A model generated the notes under the pieces. That model worked only from the letters and a program-made list of their open reading frames with translations. It had not been told where the DNA came from and searched no databases. A DNA stretch of 64,000 bases, taken from the NCBI RefSeq assembly GCF_003850245.1, contig NZ_CP031015.1, positions 2,232,001 through 2,296,000 of the forward strand, given 5' to 3'. The DNA comes from Microbacterium sp. ABRD28 (GTDB taxonomy: Bacteria; Actinomycetota; Actinomycetes; Actinomycetales; Microbacteriaceae). This document shows, one piece after another, positions 1 through 13,315 of the stretch. The first letter of the stretch is position 1. Each line of letters starts with the position of its first letter. A program made the translations under genes and the position numbers.

Positions 1-1390
<1,390 letters not shown>

Positions 1391-1422
1391 GGCAGTGCCT
1401 CCGACACCGAAGCGGAGCCCGT

Positions 1423-2529
1423 TCAGGAGACGACCGTCTCGACGGGAGCCGCCGACACCGTACGCGCGATGGTGAACTGCCCGATGACCCGGGTGCCCTC
1501 GTAGAGGACGGCGGTCTGTCCGGGGGCGACGCCATCGAACGGCTGGTCCGGGGTAATCTCGATCTCACTGCCGTCGAACCGTCCCTCCGCCGGCACCGGC
1601 TCGGCGTGAGCGCGGATCTGGACGTGGCACGAGAACAGTCCGACCGCCGGCGGCTGCGTGGTCCAGCTGAACCGATCGCCGGCGATGCGCGCGGTGGCCA
1701 GCGCCTCTTTCGGACCGACCACGACGGTGTTGGAGACGGGCCGGACCTCGAGGACGAAGCGGGGCTTGCCGTCTGCAGCCGGGACACCGAGCGCCAGTCC
1801 ACGGCGCTGCCCGACCGTGTAGGCGTGGGCGCCGTCGTGCCGGCCGACGACGTCGCCGGCGCGGTCGACGATGTCGCCGGGGGTCGCACCGACGCGCTCG
1901 GCGAGCCAGCCGCGGGTGTCGCCGTCGGGGATGAAGCAGATGTCGAAGCTGTCGGGCTTGTTCGCCACGGTCAGACCGCGGCGCTCCGCCTCGGCCCGCA
2001 CCACGGCCTTGGACGGGGTGTCTCCCAGGGGGAAGAGCGAATGCGCGAGCTGGTCGGGAGTGAGGACTCCGAGCACGTAGGACTGATCCTTGGCGGCATC
2101 CGACGCCCGGTGCAGCTCGCGCCCCGCGGCGGTGTCCACGATGCGCGCGTAGTGCCCCGTGCACACCGCGTCGAACCCGAGCTCGACGGCCCGCTCGAGC
2201 AGCGCGGCGAACTTGATGCGCTCGTTGCACCGCATGCACGGGTTCGGGGTGCGACCGGCCCGGTACTCGGTCACGAAGTCCTCGATCACGTCGTCCCGGA
2301 AGCGTTCGGAGAAGTCCCACACGTAGAACGGGAACCCGAGAACATCCGCAGCGCGACGCGCATCCATCGCATCCTCGATGGTGCAGCATCCCCGGCTGCC
2401 GGTGCGCAGAGTGCCCCCCGCCCGCGAGAGCGCCAGGTGCACGCCGACGACGTCGTGACCCGCATCGACCATGCGGGCCGCCGCGACGGCCGAATCCACG
2501 CCGCCGCTCATCGCCGCCAGTACTCGCAT
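1423..2529 (-). CDS. mnmA: tRNA-specific 2-thiouridylase MnmA
   Basis: Installs the 2-thio group on U34 of tRNA-Lys, -Glu and -Gln in an ATP-dependent reaction. The PP-loop SGGVDS is at residues 8-13. The paired catalytic cysteines are in PNPCMRCN (C98) and DICFIPDGD (C198). The length of 368 aa is normal. Its start lies 10 bp past the stop of a cysteine desulfurase on the same strand, the usual partner that supplies persulfide sulfur. It has its own candidate promoter, TAAACT 6 nt before the ATG, which overlaps the desulfurase stop codon, so it may be made both by read-through and from a leaderless transcript. Confidence 0.96.
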   Translation of the reverse strand: MRVLAAMSGGVDSAVAAARMVDAGHDVVGVHLALSRAGGTLRTGSRGCCTIEDAMDARRAADVLGFPFYVWDFSERFRDDVIEDFVTEYRAGRTPNPCMRCNERIKFAALLERAVELGFDAVCTGHYARIVDTAAGRELHRASDAAKDQSYVLGVLTPDQLAHSLFPLGDTPSKAVVRAEAERRGLTVANKPDSFDICFIPDGDTRGWLAERVGATPGDIVDRAGDVVGRHDGAHAYTVGQRRGLALGVPAADGKPRFVLEVRPVSNTVVVGPKEALATARIAGDRFSWTTQPPAVGLFSCHVQIRAHAEPVPAEGRFDGSEIEITPDQPFDGVAPGQTAVLYEGTRVIGQFTIARTVSAAPVETVVS

Positions 2530-2535
2530 CCGTCC

Positions 2536-2541
2536 AGTTTA
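2536..2541 (-). promoter_or_regulatory. -10 element for leaderless mnmA transcript
   Basis: TAAACT, 6 nt, ATG. The hexamer includes the TAA stop of the upstream desulfurase gene, so it would be an intra-operon promoter. Confidence 0.45.
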
Positions 2542-3738
2542 CGAAGGGGTCGCTGGACGGAGTCCGGATGCCGCACGCGCGCGTCGGACGGCCTCCGGCA
2601 GATGCCGGAGCACCGCGTCGACGTCCGACGGCGTACTCGTCCGCCCCAGCGAGAATCGCAGCACCTGTCGCGCCTCGGCCGGGGTCCGGCCCAGCGCGAG
2701 GACGACGTGGGACGGCTCGGCGACCCCCGCCTGGCAGGCCGACCCGGTCGACACCGCGATCCCCGCCTGATCCAGGAGGAACAGCAGCGTCTCCCCCGCG
2801 GCCCCCGGGAACAGCACGTGGACATTGCCCGCGAGACGCGCCGTCGATCCGTGCGCGAGCGGGCCGAGGACCTCGGCGCCGGTCACCGTCTCCCGGATGC
2901 CGCGGATCAGACGGTCCGACAGTCCGCCCAGACGCTCCTGCTCCCGCTCGCGCTCGGCCTCGGCGGCGTCCAGCGCGGCCGCGAACGCGACGCTTCCGGC
3001 GACGTCCTGGGTACCGGCCCGGAGTCCGCGCTGCTGCCCGCCGCCGTGGAGGAGAGGCTCGATGCGCGCGTGGCGCGAAACCACCAGGGCGCCCACGCCG
3101 ACCGGTCCCCCCACCTTGTGCGCGGCGACGCTGAGGGCCACCAGGCCGGCGGATCCGGTCGCCGACCCGCGCCAGTCGCGGAAGGAGACCGGCACGCGCC
3201 CGAGGGCGGCGATGGCGTCCACGTGGAACGGGATGCCCGCCGCGGAGGCAGCGGCGGCGAGAGCGGGGATGTCGTTGACCGTGCCGATCTCGTTGTTGGC
3301 CGCAAGCGCCGTCGCCACAGCCGCCCCTCTCGCGGCGGCGGCGAACTCCGCCACCCCGATGCGCCCGATCTCATCGAGCGGCACGGACCGCGCCTGTGCT
3401 CCCGCGAAGCGCGACAGCCATTCGACGACGTCCACGGTCGCGTGGTGCTCGCCGTCGGGAAGCACGATGGCCTCCGCCCCGGCGGACCGGGCCCACCACA
3501 ACCCCTTCAGAGCGAGATTGACCGCCTCGGTCCCTCCCGACGTGAACACGATCTCGATGGGATCGGCGCCGAGCAGAACCGCCAGGCGCTCCCGGGCGTC
3601 CTCGAGGAGGCGACGCGCGGACTGACCGGCGCCGTGGATCGACGAGGGATTGCCGACGACCTCGTGGGCGCGGATCCACGCCTCGCGGGCTTCGGGGCGC
3701 AGGGGGCTCGTCGCCGCGTGATCGAGGTACGCCGTCAT
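2539..3738 (-). CDS. Cysteine desulfurase, NifS/IscS family
   Basis: PLP enzyme converting cysteine to alanine and enzyme-bound persulfide, here most likely for tRNA thiolation by the adjacent MnmA and for Fe-S assembly. Visible landmarks: N-terminal YLDHAATSP, the FTSGGTEAVN phosphate-binding loop, cofactor Asp in FHVDA (D174), Schiff-base lysine in AAHKVGG (K208) and the persulfide cysteine in STGSACQAG (C335). The 399-aa length fits the IscS/NifS group. A strong Shine-Dalgarno (GGAGGAAGG) precedes the ATG. It is divergent from glgX across 72 bp. I cannot decide between the iscS and nifS names from sequence alone. Confidence 0.94.
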   Translation of the reverse strand: MTAYLDHAATSPLRPEAREAWIRAHEVVGNPSSIHGAGQSARRLLEDARERLAVLLGADPIEIVFTSGGTEAVNLALKGLWWARSAGAEAIVLPDGEHHATVDVVEWLSRFAGAQARSVPLDEIGRIGVAEFAAAARGAAVATALAANNEIGTVNDIPALAAAASAAGIPFHVDAIAALGRVPVSFRDWRGSATGSAGLVALSVAAHKVGGPVGVGALVVSRHARIEPLLHGGGQQRGLRAGTQDVAGSVAFAAALDAAEAEREREQERLGGLSDRLIRGIRETVTGAEVLGPLAHGSTARLAGNVHVLFPGAAGETLLFLLDQAGIAVSTGSACQAGVAEPSHVVLALGRTPAEARQVLRFSLGRTSTPSDVDAVLRHLPEAVRRARAASGLRPATPS

Positions 3739-3797
3739 CGCCGAGCACCTTCCTCCCCGTCAGGACGAGCCGTCATCTCCGGGATACACGCGCTCAC

Positions 3798-3803
3798 TAT
3801 CGT
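3798..3803 (+). promoter_or_regulatory. -10 element for leaderless glgX
   Basis: TATCGT, 7 nt, ATG at 3811. There is no Shine-Dalgarno in front of glgX, which fits a leaderless transcript of the glgX-glgE-glgB cluster. Confidence 0.45.
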
Positions 3804-3810
3804 AGTTCGC

Positions 3811-5898
3811 ATGGTCAGCATCGACCCCCTCGCCCCCACCTCCCCCTCCGCCTCACTGCTGAGCCCGCACCTCGACGACCTGGGCGTCAGGCAGGGCCCC
3901 GCCGGAGGCACCCTTCGGGTCTGGTCCGCCCACGCCGAAGCCATCGAGCTCGTCCTCTTCGACCGCGATGACATCGACTGGATCGTCGCAACCGCTTCGC
4001 TCGTCCCGGAAGGCGGTGGTGTCTGGGCGGTGACCACCCCGCTGCTGCACCCGGGCGCCCGGTACGCGCTCCGCGTAGACGGTCCCTCCGGCCCCGGCAG
4101 CGTCTTCAACAGCGCGACGCTTCTCACCGATCCCTATGCGCGCGGAGTCGTCGGAAGCGGCCTGGAGGACTGGCGCTGCGTCGTCATCGACGGCGGGTTC
4201 GACTGGGGCGGTGTGCCCAAGCCCGGCGTCCCGCTGGATCGCACCGTCATCTACGAGGGACATGTCAAGGGCCTCACGAAGCGTCACCCGGGGATCCCCG
4301 CCGCCCTCCACGGCACATATGCGGGACTCGCCCACCCCGCGATGATCGAGCACCTGCTGAGCCTGGGGGTGACCAGTGTCGAGCTCCTCCCGATCCATGC
4401 CTTCGCCCCCGAGCCGCGCCTGCTGCAGCACGGACTTTCGAACTACTGGGGCTACAACACCGTCAACTTCTTCAGCCCGCATGCCGCCTACGCCACTCTG
4501 GAGGCTCAGCGGCAGGGCCCCGAAGCGGTGCTCCGCGAAGTGAAGGGAATGGTGCGCCTGCTGCACGAGGCCGGCATCGAGGTGCTTCTCGACGTCGTCT
4601 ACAACCACACCGCCGAAGAAGGAATCGGCGGCCCCCGCTCGAGTCTGCGCGGCATCGACAACCGGTCGTATTACCGGCAGCAGGACGACGGAACCTACAT
4701 CGACGTCACCGGGTGTGGAAACAGCGTCAACACGGCGACCGACGCCGCGGCGCGGCTGGTGCTCGATTCCCTCCGGTATTGGGCACGGGAGGTGCAGATC
4801 GACGGCTTCCGCTTCGATCTGGCGGTGACCCTCGGACGTGATGCCGGGCACGCCTTCACCCCGGATCATCCGCTCCTCCAGGCCATCGTCGACGATCCCG
4901 CGCTGGCGGATGTGAAGAAGATCGTCGAGCCCTGGGACGTCGGTATGGGCGGCTGGCAGACGGGGAACTTCGCACCCGGCTGGCACGAGTGGAACGATCG
5001 CTACCGCGACCGGGTCCGCAACTTCTGGCTGAGCGACATCGACTACGCCCGACGGGCCTCGACGTCGCCGGTCGGCATCGGCGGTTTCGCCACGCGCCTG
5101 GCCGGATCGTCCAACACGTTCAGCGAGGAACGCGGACCCCTCGCGAGCGTCAACTTCGTCACCGCGCACGACGGCTTCACCCTCCGCGACCTGGTGTCGT
5201 ACGACGTCAAGCACAACCTCGGCAACGGAGAGCAGAATCGCGACGGTGCCGACACGAATCGCTCGTTCAACCACGGAGCGGAGGGGCGCACCGACGACCA
5301 GGGGATCCTCGCCACCCGCCGCCGCGCGATGCGCAACCTCCTCGGCACCCTGCTGCTGTCGGCAGGGATCCCGATGCTGACGGCGGGCGACGAGTTCGGT
5401 CGCACCCAGCGGGGCAACAACAACGCCTACTGCCACGACTCGCCGCTGACCTGGCTGTCGTGGGAGCACGCACCCTGGCAGCAGGATCTTCTCGCCCACG
5501 TGCAAGCCCTCACCCGGCTGCGTCGAGAGAACCCCGCCCTGCGTCCCATCCGATTCGCCCGTCTGGGCGAGCGGATCCCCTCGGCCTCGGTGATGCAGTG
5601 GTACGACGAGAACGGTCAGACCATGTCGCCCGACCGGTGGACCGACCCCGGCCACCGGACGCTCCAGTACGTCGCCGCCTCGACCCCCGAGAACGAACCG
5701 TTCAACCGGGTCCTCCTCGTCATCCACGGTGTCGAGCGCCCGACGACGGTCACCCTTCCCGAACTCGAGGAGGCCGACCGCTTCGTCTCGCTGTGGTCCA
5801 GCGCCGATGAGAATCCGTCCGCGCACGAGGGTGTCTTCGCACCCGGCGACGACCTGGATGTCCCCCCGACGAGCATGCGGCTGTTCCGCGTGGAGTGA
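3811..5898 (+). CDS. glgX: Glycogen debranching protein GlgX (isoamylase-type, GH13)
   Basis: Hydrolyses alpha-1,6 branches of glycogen-like glucans. An N-terminal CBM48-like domain precedes a GH13 barrel with VVYNHT (region II of the fold), nucleophile D336 in DGFRFDLAV and acid/base E373 in KIVEPWDVG. The reading frame continues open far upstream, but homology to GlgX begins only after the ATG at 3811, giving 695 aa, and a leaderless -10 sits 7 nt before it. It is first in a cluster with glgE and glgB. A second, more distant GlgX sits at 34331 in the trehalose operon, so this copy probably serves glucan remodelling next to GlgE/GlgB. That division of labour is inference. Confidence 0.92.
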   Translation: MVSIDPLAPTSPSASLLSPHLDDLGVRQGPAGGTLRVWSAHAEAIELVLFDRDDIDWIVATASLVPEGGGVWAVTTPLLHPGARYALRVDGPSGPGSVFNSATLLTDPYARGVVGSGLEDWRCVVIDGGFDWGGVPKPGVPLDRTVIYEGHVKGLTKRHPGIPAALHGTYAGLAHPAMIEHLLSLGVTSVELLPIHAFAPEPRLLQHGLSNYWGYNTVNFFSPHAAYATLEAQRQGPEAVLREVKGMVRLLHEAGIEVLLDVVYNHTAEEGIGGPRSSLRGIDNRSYYRQQDDGTYIDVTGCGNSVNTATDAAARLVLDSLRYWAREVQIDGFRFDLAVTLGRDAGHAFTPDHPLLQAIVDDPALADVKKIVEPWDVGMGGWQTGNFAPGWHEWNDRYRDRVRNFWLSDIDYARRASTSPVGIGGFATRLAGSSNTFSEERGPLASVNFVTAHDGFTLRDLVSYDVKHNLGNGEQNRDGADTNRSFNHGAEGRTDDQGILATRRRAMRNLLGTLLLSAGIPMLTAGDEFGRTQRGNNNAYCHDSPLTWLSWEHAPWQQDLLAHVQALTRLRRENPALRPIRFARLGERIPSASVMQWYDENGQTMSPDRWTDPGHRTLQYVAASTPENEPFNRVLLVIHGVERPTTVTLPELEEADRFVSLWSSADENPSAHEGVFAPGDDLDVPPTSMRLFRVE

Positions 5899-5943
5899 TC
5901 TGCGGCCTGTGCGCAAGCCCTGCGATCGTCCGATGGCGCGCGG

Positions 5944-5949
5944 TAGGTT
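5944..5949 (+). promoter_or_regulatory. -10 element for leaderless glgE
   Basis: TAGGTT, then 6 nt to the second of two tandem GTG codons (5956). It suggests that glgE can be transcribed separately from glgX. Confidence 0.4.
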
Positions 5950-5955
5950 CGAGTG

Positions 5956-8039
5956 GTGGCCACGACGACTCGTTCCCCCCGCCCCCGTCCCTGGCGCTCG
6001 GCATCGGCGATCCCGGTGCGCGCCGTCCGCCCCACCACCGCACCCGCGCCCACGGTGACGCCGCGCATCCCCCTGACCCTCCCCTCTCCCAGCGTGCCCG
6101 GCGGCCGCTATCGGCCGTCCGCTTACGTCGGCGATGCCGTCCCCTTCACCGTGACGGCATTCCGCGAAGGACACGACGCGATCGGCGTGCAGGTGCGGCT
6201 CTTCTCCCCCTCAGGTGATGAGTCCCTCCACCGGCTCACCCCTCTCAACGACGGCTTCGACCGTTGGACGACCACCGTGGCGCCCCTCGAGACCGGGGTG
6301 TGGCGCTTCCGGTTCGAGGCCTTCAGCGACGATTTCGCCACGTGGCAGCACGCTGCCGACATCAAGCTCGCCGCCGGACTCGACCCCTTTGTGATGCGCG
6401 AATCCGGGGCCCGCCTCTTCGACACCGCGATCGCCGAGAAGGGCCGGAGCGCGGCCGAACGCACGCTGCTGGCCGCCTCCGCCGCGCGGTTGCGCGATGC
6501 CGACGTCTCCGATGCCCAGGCGTTGGACATCGTCCGCGATGAGAAGATCGCGGCGCTGTTCGCCGCGCGTCCGACCTCGGCGATCGTCAGCGCGGGCGAA
6601 GAAGCCGAACTGCTCGTCGAGCGCGAGCGAGCCGGCGTCGGATCCTGGTACGAGTTCTTCCCGCGCTCCGAGGGTGCCACGCGCAATGACGACGGCTCGG
6701 TCACCAGCGGAACGCTGCGAACCGCGATCGACCGGCTTCCCGGCGTCGCAGGGATGGGCTTCGACGTCATCTACCTCCCGCCCATCCATCCGATCGGAAC
6801 CACCAACCGCAAGGGCAGGAACAACAGCCTCACCTCCGAGCCCGGCGACCCCGGCTCGCCCTACGCCATCGGGTCCCACGAGGGCGGACACGACGCCATC
6901 CACCCCGACCTCGGTACGGAGGCGGACTTCGTCGCCTTCGTCGACGCCGCCCGCGGCCACGGCCTCGAGGTCGCTCTCGACCTCGCGCTGAACGCTTCTC
7001 CGGATCATCCGTGGGTCACCGAGCACCCGGAGTGGTTCACCACCCTCCCCGACGGCTCGATCGCCTTCGCCGAGAATCCGCCGAAGAAGTACCAGGACAT
7101 CTATCCGCCGAACTTCGACAACGATCCGGCCGGGATCTACGCAGAGATCCTGCGGGTGGTCCAGCACTGGGTGGGCCTCGGGGTCAAGATCTTCCGCGTC
7201 GACAATCCGCACACCAAGCCGGTGCAGTTCTGGGAGTGGCTGATCGCGACCGTCAACAAGGCGGACCCGGACGTCATCTTCCTCTCCGAGGCCTTCACCC
7301 GTCCGGCGATGATGCGGGGCTTGGCGATGGCCGGGTTCCAGCAGAGCTACACCTACTTCACCTGGCGCAACAGCAAGGCGGAGCTGGAGGAGTTCTTCAC
7401 CTCGATCTCGCATGAGACGTCGGACTTCATGCGGCCGAACCTCTTCGTCAACACCCATGACATCCTCACCGAGTACCTGCAGTACGGCGGGCGACCGGGA
7501 TACCGGATCCGCGCCGCGCTCGCCGCCACGGCGTCGCCGACGTGGGGTGTCTACGCCGGGTACGAACTGTTCGAGAACGTCGCCCGTCCGGGCTCGGAGG
7601 AGAACATCGACAACGAGAAGTACGAGTACAAGTTCCGCGACTGGGACGGCGCCGAGGCCCGCGGCGAGTCCCTCGCGCCGTGGCTGCGGCGCCTCAACGA
7701 GATCCGGCGCGCGCACCCGGCGCTCCGACAGCTGCGCAACCTCGACGTGCACTGGAGCGATGACGAAGCCATCCTGGTCTACTCCAAGCACCTGGATGCC
7801 GCGCTGTCGCCCACCGGCGAATCCGACACCATCCTCGTGGTGGTCAACGTCGATCCGCACTCCACCCGTCAGACCATGGTCCACCTCGACACCCGCGTGT
7901 GGGGTGTGACGCCCGGCGAGCCCTTCGAGGTCGAGGACCTCGTGACCGGGGCGCGCTGGACATGGTCGGATCACAATTTCGTGCGCCTCGACGCCTTCAC
8001 CGAACCCGTGCACATCCTCCACATCGCAAAGGACCGCGC

Positions 8040-8043
<4 letters not shown>
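5956..8043 (+). CDS. glgE: Alpha-1,4-glucan:maltose-1-phosphate maltosyltransferase GlgE
   Basis: Extends linear alpha-1,4-glucans with maltosyl units from alpha-maltose 1-phosphate. N-terminal beta domains precede a GH13_3 barrel. The nucleophile is D416 in FRVDNPHTKP and the acid/base is E445 in FLSEAFTRP. Their 29-residue spacing equals that of the Streptomyces coelicolor enzyme (D394/E423). Other family motifs are SPDHPWV and KKYQDIYP. Two adjacent GTG codons are possible starts (5953, 5956); the second is exactly 6 nt from a TAGGTT hexamer, so it was chosen. The first ~30 residues are Arg/Pro/Thr-rich and probably disordered. The stop overlaps the glgB start (ATGA). The usual maltose-1-phosphate suppliers (TreS-Mak or GlgM) are not in this window. 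Confidence 0.95.
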
Positions 8044-10226
<2,183 letters not shown>

Positions 10227-10230
10227 CACG

Positions 10231-10264
10231 CCGGAGGGGGCGGGCGCGAGCCCGCCCCCTCCGG
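10231..10264. terminator. Bidirectional terminator between glgB and the TPR-thioredoxin gene
   Basis: Perfect 15-bp GC-rich stem (10231-10245 with 10250-10264) and a GCGA loop, placed between two convergent stops. There is no long U tract on either side, as is common in actinobacteria. Confidence 0.8.
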
Positions 10265-10286
10265 GGTGTTGGGAAGATCCCGTCCC

Positions 10287-11246
10287 TCAGAACAGCAGCG
10301 ACGCGAGGCGCCCACGCGCGCGAATGACGCGGGGGTCGGCGTCACCGATCACGCCGAACAGTTCGAGCAGCCGTTCCCGCACCGGTGCGCGCTCGTCGTC
10401 GGAGAGGACCGAGAACAGGTCCAGCAGGCGCGCGAAGGCGTCATCGACGTGGCCGCCCGCGACATCCAGGTCCGCCACGGCGAACTGCGCGTCGAGATCC
10501 CGCGGAGCGGCTGCCGCAGCACCACGGGCGGCGACGAGATCCAGACCCTGCACACGCTGGAGAAGGCGCACCTGGCCGAGTGCGGCGCGCGCGTCGGCAT
10601 CTCGCGGGTTCTCGGCCAGAGCGCGCTCGTACGCGCTGACGGCCGTGGCGTAGTCGCCCGCCTCGATCGCCGCAGCCGCCTCGGCGTGAAGCGGCGGAAG
10701 CTCCGGCTCGACGGGGCCGTCGGAATCGGCGCCATCGGCATCCGCGGCAACCGTGCCGGTGACCCCGTTCTGGGCCGCCAGCTGAAGGAACTGGGCGAAG
10801 ACCTCGCGCACCTGCTGCTCGGGTACTGCGCCCGTGAACAGCGGCACAGGCTGACCCGCGACGACGCCCACGACCATCGGGATCGACTGCGCCCGGAACG
10901 CCTGCGCGAGCTGGGGGTTGGCGTCGACATCGACTTTGGCGAGCACGATCCGACCGTTCAGCTCACGGACGACGCGCTCGAGCGCCGGACTCAGCTGCTT
11001 GCACGGTCCGCACCACTCAGCCCACAGGTCCACGACGACCGGAACCGTCCGAGACAGCTCCAGCACCTGACCGAAGGTGGCGTCCGTGACGTCCATGACG
11101 AGGGATGGCACGCGTCCGGACGGAGCCGGTGCAGCACCCTCGGCAGGCGGTCCGGCCGACCCGGCGGGCGGCGCGGCGGGGCGGTTGCGGAGCGAGGACA
11201 GATCGACGGCGCCACGCAGCGTCGCGCCGGGAGAGACGTCGGTCAC
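10287..11246 (-). CDS. Thioredoxin-domain protein with tetratricopeptide repeats (YbbN/CnoX-like)
   Basis: A thioredoxin fold at residues ~50-155 carries an intact WCGPCK active site (C79, C82). It is followed by an Ala-rich linker and a helical TPR region (~185-319) with repeats such as ALAENPRDADARAALGQVRLL. This is the architecture of the YbbN/CnoX group, which binds chaperone clients and can form mixed disulfides. The first ~45 residues are Pro/Ala-rich and probably flexible. Start and stop overlap (ATGA) with the upstream membrane-protein gene, so the two form an operon. The substrate is unknown. Confidence 0.88.
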   Translation of the reverse strand: MTDVSPGATLRGAVDLSSLRNRPAAPPAGSAGPPAEGAAPAPSGRVPSLVMDVTDATFGQVLELSRTVPVVVDLWAEWCGPCKQLSPALERVVRELNGRIVLAKVDVDANPQLAQAFRAQSIPMVVGVVAGQPVPLFTGAVPEQQVREVFAQFLQLAAQNGVTGTVAADADGADSDGPVEPELPPLHAEAAAAIEAGDYATAVSAYERALAENPRDADARAALGQVRLLQRVQGLDLVAARGAAAAAPRDLDAQFAVADLDVAGGHVDDAFARLLDLFSVLSDDERAPVRERLLELFGVIGDADPRVIRARGRLASLLF

Positions 11247-13123
11247 GGAATCACCTTCGCGTTGAGGATGTCGGATGCGTACCCGAGCAGACGGATCTTC
11301 TCCGTCGACCCCTGGCCGGGCACGTAGAAGAAGAGCTGGTCGGTGTAGGTCGTGGTGAAGCCCGTCGAGGACTGTTCGGCACCCGAGAGCGTACGAACCG
11401 TGGGGTTGTTCTCGAGCTTGATCACCGCGTCGGGGTTGGTGGGCTTGACGGTGTCGATCTCATCGATGTTCACCGCGACGATCGCACCGCTTTCCAGCGT
11501 CGCGAGAGCCAGCGGCTCGTACGCGCCGGGTGCGGCCTGGAAGGTCAGCTCCCCCGTGGAAGCACCGGTCTGGTTGAACTCGTCCAGGCGCTTCTGGCGG
11601 TCTCCGGCCACGCTCACGCGGAACTGGTCGCTCGCGACGTCGAAGAGATCGAAGTACTCGCTCTCCTCCCCGCTGTTCAAGATGTCGGCGTAGGCCTCGG
11701 CGAGCTGCGCGGGGGGCAGGAGGAGGAACGGAGAATCCGGCGCCGGCTGAATGGCGCCGATGTACGCCGGCGCCACGACCGGAAGCTCGGTGGCCGCCTC
11801 GAGGCTCGCCAGATAAGTCAGCCTGTACGGCGACCACTGGTCCTGCTGCGTGAGCATCATGATGCTCGAGGTGTTGGAGTCGGCGTCATCGACGACACCC
11901 ACGATCGAACGCGGCCACTCGTCGTACGCCTGGGGCAACACCAGAGTCAGCGGCTCGGCCGGCAGTGCGGCGGGAGCGGGATAGTCGCTGATCGCCGCAC
12001 GCAGCGCGTAGTTGGTCGAACGCGCCGCGAGCACGGCCCCGTCGAGCCGCGTGGCGGCCAGAGCCTCGTCCGCCGCCTCGTCGGCGGCTGCGACGGTCTC
12101 GGCCACCCGCGTCCAGATGCGATCCGCCTGGGCTTCCGTGACCGCCGGCGCCTGCTGACCCTCGGGAACGATGACCGAGGCGGACGGTGAGGGCGTCGGC
12201 GAAGGGGCGAACTGGGGCCACGCCTCGGACGAGCATCCGGCGAACAGGAGGGCGGACACGGCGACGGCCGGGACGACGATGAGGCGGCGGCGCCCCCCGG
12301 TGAGTGCGCGTCGACCGGTCGCGCTGATCACGCCCTTGCGCTTGCCTTCGACGGCAAGGTCGATCGGCTCCGTGACCGGGACGGGAAGGCCCTTGCGGCG
12401 GGGGCCGCGCGAGCGTCGCAGGTGGCGGATCGCGAGGATGTACAGGAACACCCCCACGGCCATCATGAGACCGCCGGCGACGATGAGCGGCCCCGCCCAC
12501 GGAGTCGCGTTGGCGATCGGCCACGACACCGTGATGTCGGCCGGTGCCGGCTCGACGCCGTCCGCGGCGACGAGCACGCTCATGTCCTCCGGCAGCTGAA
12601 GCGGGGCGATGAGCACATCCTCCTGCTGGAACTCGTCCAGCCAGAGATCCGAGCCCACCGGGCTGCGGACATCGTCTGCGCCCGCCTCGTCGCCGGTGGC
12701 GGCGGCGGCCGCGGGCGTCTCGGCCTCGTTCCCCTCCGCGGTGGCGGACTCCTCGGGCGCCGGCGTCGAGCCCTCTCCGGGCTCCTCCGACACGGCCAGA
12801 CTCGGGGTGATCTGCTCCGCCTCGAGCGCCCCCTCCTCGCCGACGGTCACCCGGGTGTACGCCGTATCAGAGAGCCAGGCCTCAAGGTCGGCTGTGCGAC
12901 CGTATGCCGCGAAGATGGTTCCCTCACTCTGGGCGCGGAGAGTCTGCGCTCCCGGGCGACTGTTGAGCACGTCGCCCTCGACCAGGACGTACGGCGTGTC
13001 CTCCTCGACGGTGACGGCAGCGGTCTCGGTGTCCGGCCCCTGGAAGACCGTGCGCTGGGCGATGCCCGCGCCGATCATCAGCGCGGCCAGAACGAAGGCC
13101 GCGACAGCCCACACGAAACGCAC
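11243..13123 (-). CDS. Large membrane protein with an internal lipobox, function unknown
   Basis: I do not recognise a named family. The chosen GTG start has a good Shine-Dalgarno (AGGAGAGG) and gives 626 aa. A hydrophobic segment at residues ~3-22 is followed by an extracytoplasmic acidic Ala/Glu-rich domain, a second membrane segment (~209-232) and a basic cytoplasmic stretch. Then comes GGRRRLIVVPAV...LLFAGCSS with Cys297, which looks like a lipoprotein signal peptide in mid-protein. A Ser/Pro linker and a ~310-residue folded domain follow, the latter predicted outside the membrane. It looks like a membrane protein fused to a lipoprotein. It overlaps the downstream TPR-thioredoxin gene by 4 nt. 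Involvement in envelope quality control is only a guess from that neighbour. Confidence 0.8.
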   Translation of the reverse strand: MRFVWAVAAFVLAALMIGAGIAQRTVFQGPDTETAAVTVEEDTPYVLVEGDVLNSRPGAQTLRAQSEGTIFAAYGRTADLEAWLSDTAYTRVTVGEEGALEAEQITPSLAVSEEPGEGSTPAPEESATAEGNEAETPAAAAATGDEAGADDVRSPVGSDLWLDEFQQEDVLIAPLQLPEDMSVLVAADGVEPAPADITVSWPIANATPWAGPLIVAGGLMMAVGVFLYILAIRHLRRSRGPRRKGLPVPVTEPIDLAVEGKRKGVISATGRRALTGGRRRLIVVPAVAVSALLFAGCSSEAWPQFAPSPTPSPSASVIVPEGQQAPAVTEAQADRIWTRVAETVAAADEAADEALAATRLDGAVLAARSTNYALRAAISDYPAPAALPAEPLTLVLPQAYDEWPRSIVGVVDDADSNTSSIMMLTQQDQWSPYRLTYLASLEAATELPVVAPAYIGAIQPAPDSPFLLLPPAQLAEAYADILNSGEESEYFDLFDVASDQFRVSVAGDRQKRLDEFNQTGASTGELTFQAAPGAYEPLALATLESGAIVAVNIDEIDTVKPTNPDAVIKLENNPTVRTLSGAEQSSTGFTTTYTDQLFFYVPGQGSTEKIRLLGYASDILNAKVIP

Positions 13124-13315
13124 GAATGCCTCACCTCTCCTCGCTCCGATACCGCTCCAGGACGCGGCGGAGCGCAAAACTCGACGTTCCAGACTACCGA
13201 AGGGCGCCTGGATGTCGCCCGGGAGCGAATGATGCCGGGGGTGACGACCGGCTATCAGTATCCTGACAAGACCGGACGTCGATGCGCCGGTTCAGCCGAG
13301 AGAGGGCGCGCGCCG

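Noticed and set aside
6211..8022. Long minus-strand open frame opposite glgE
   Set aside because: Mirror image of high-GC codon use. The plus strand encodes a full GlgE with both catalytic residues.
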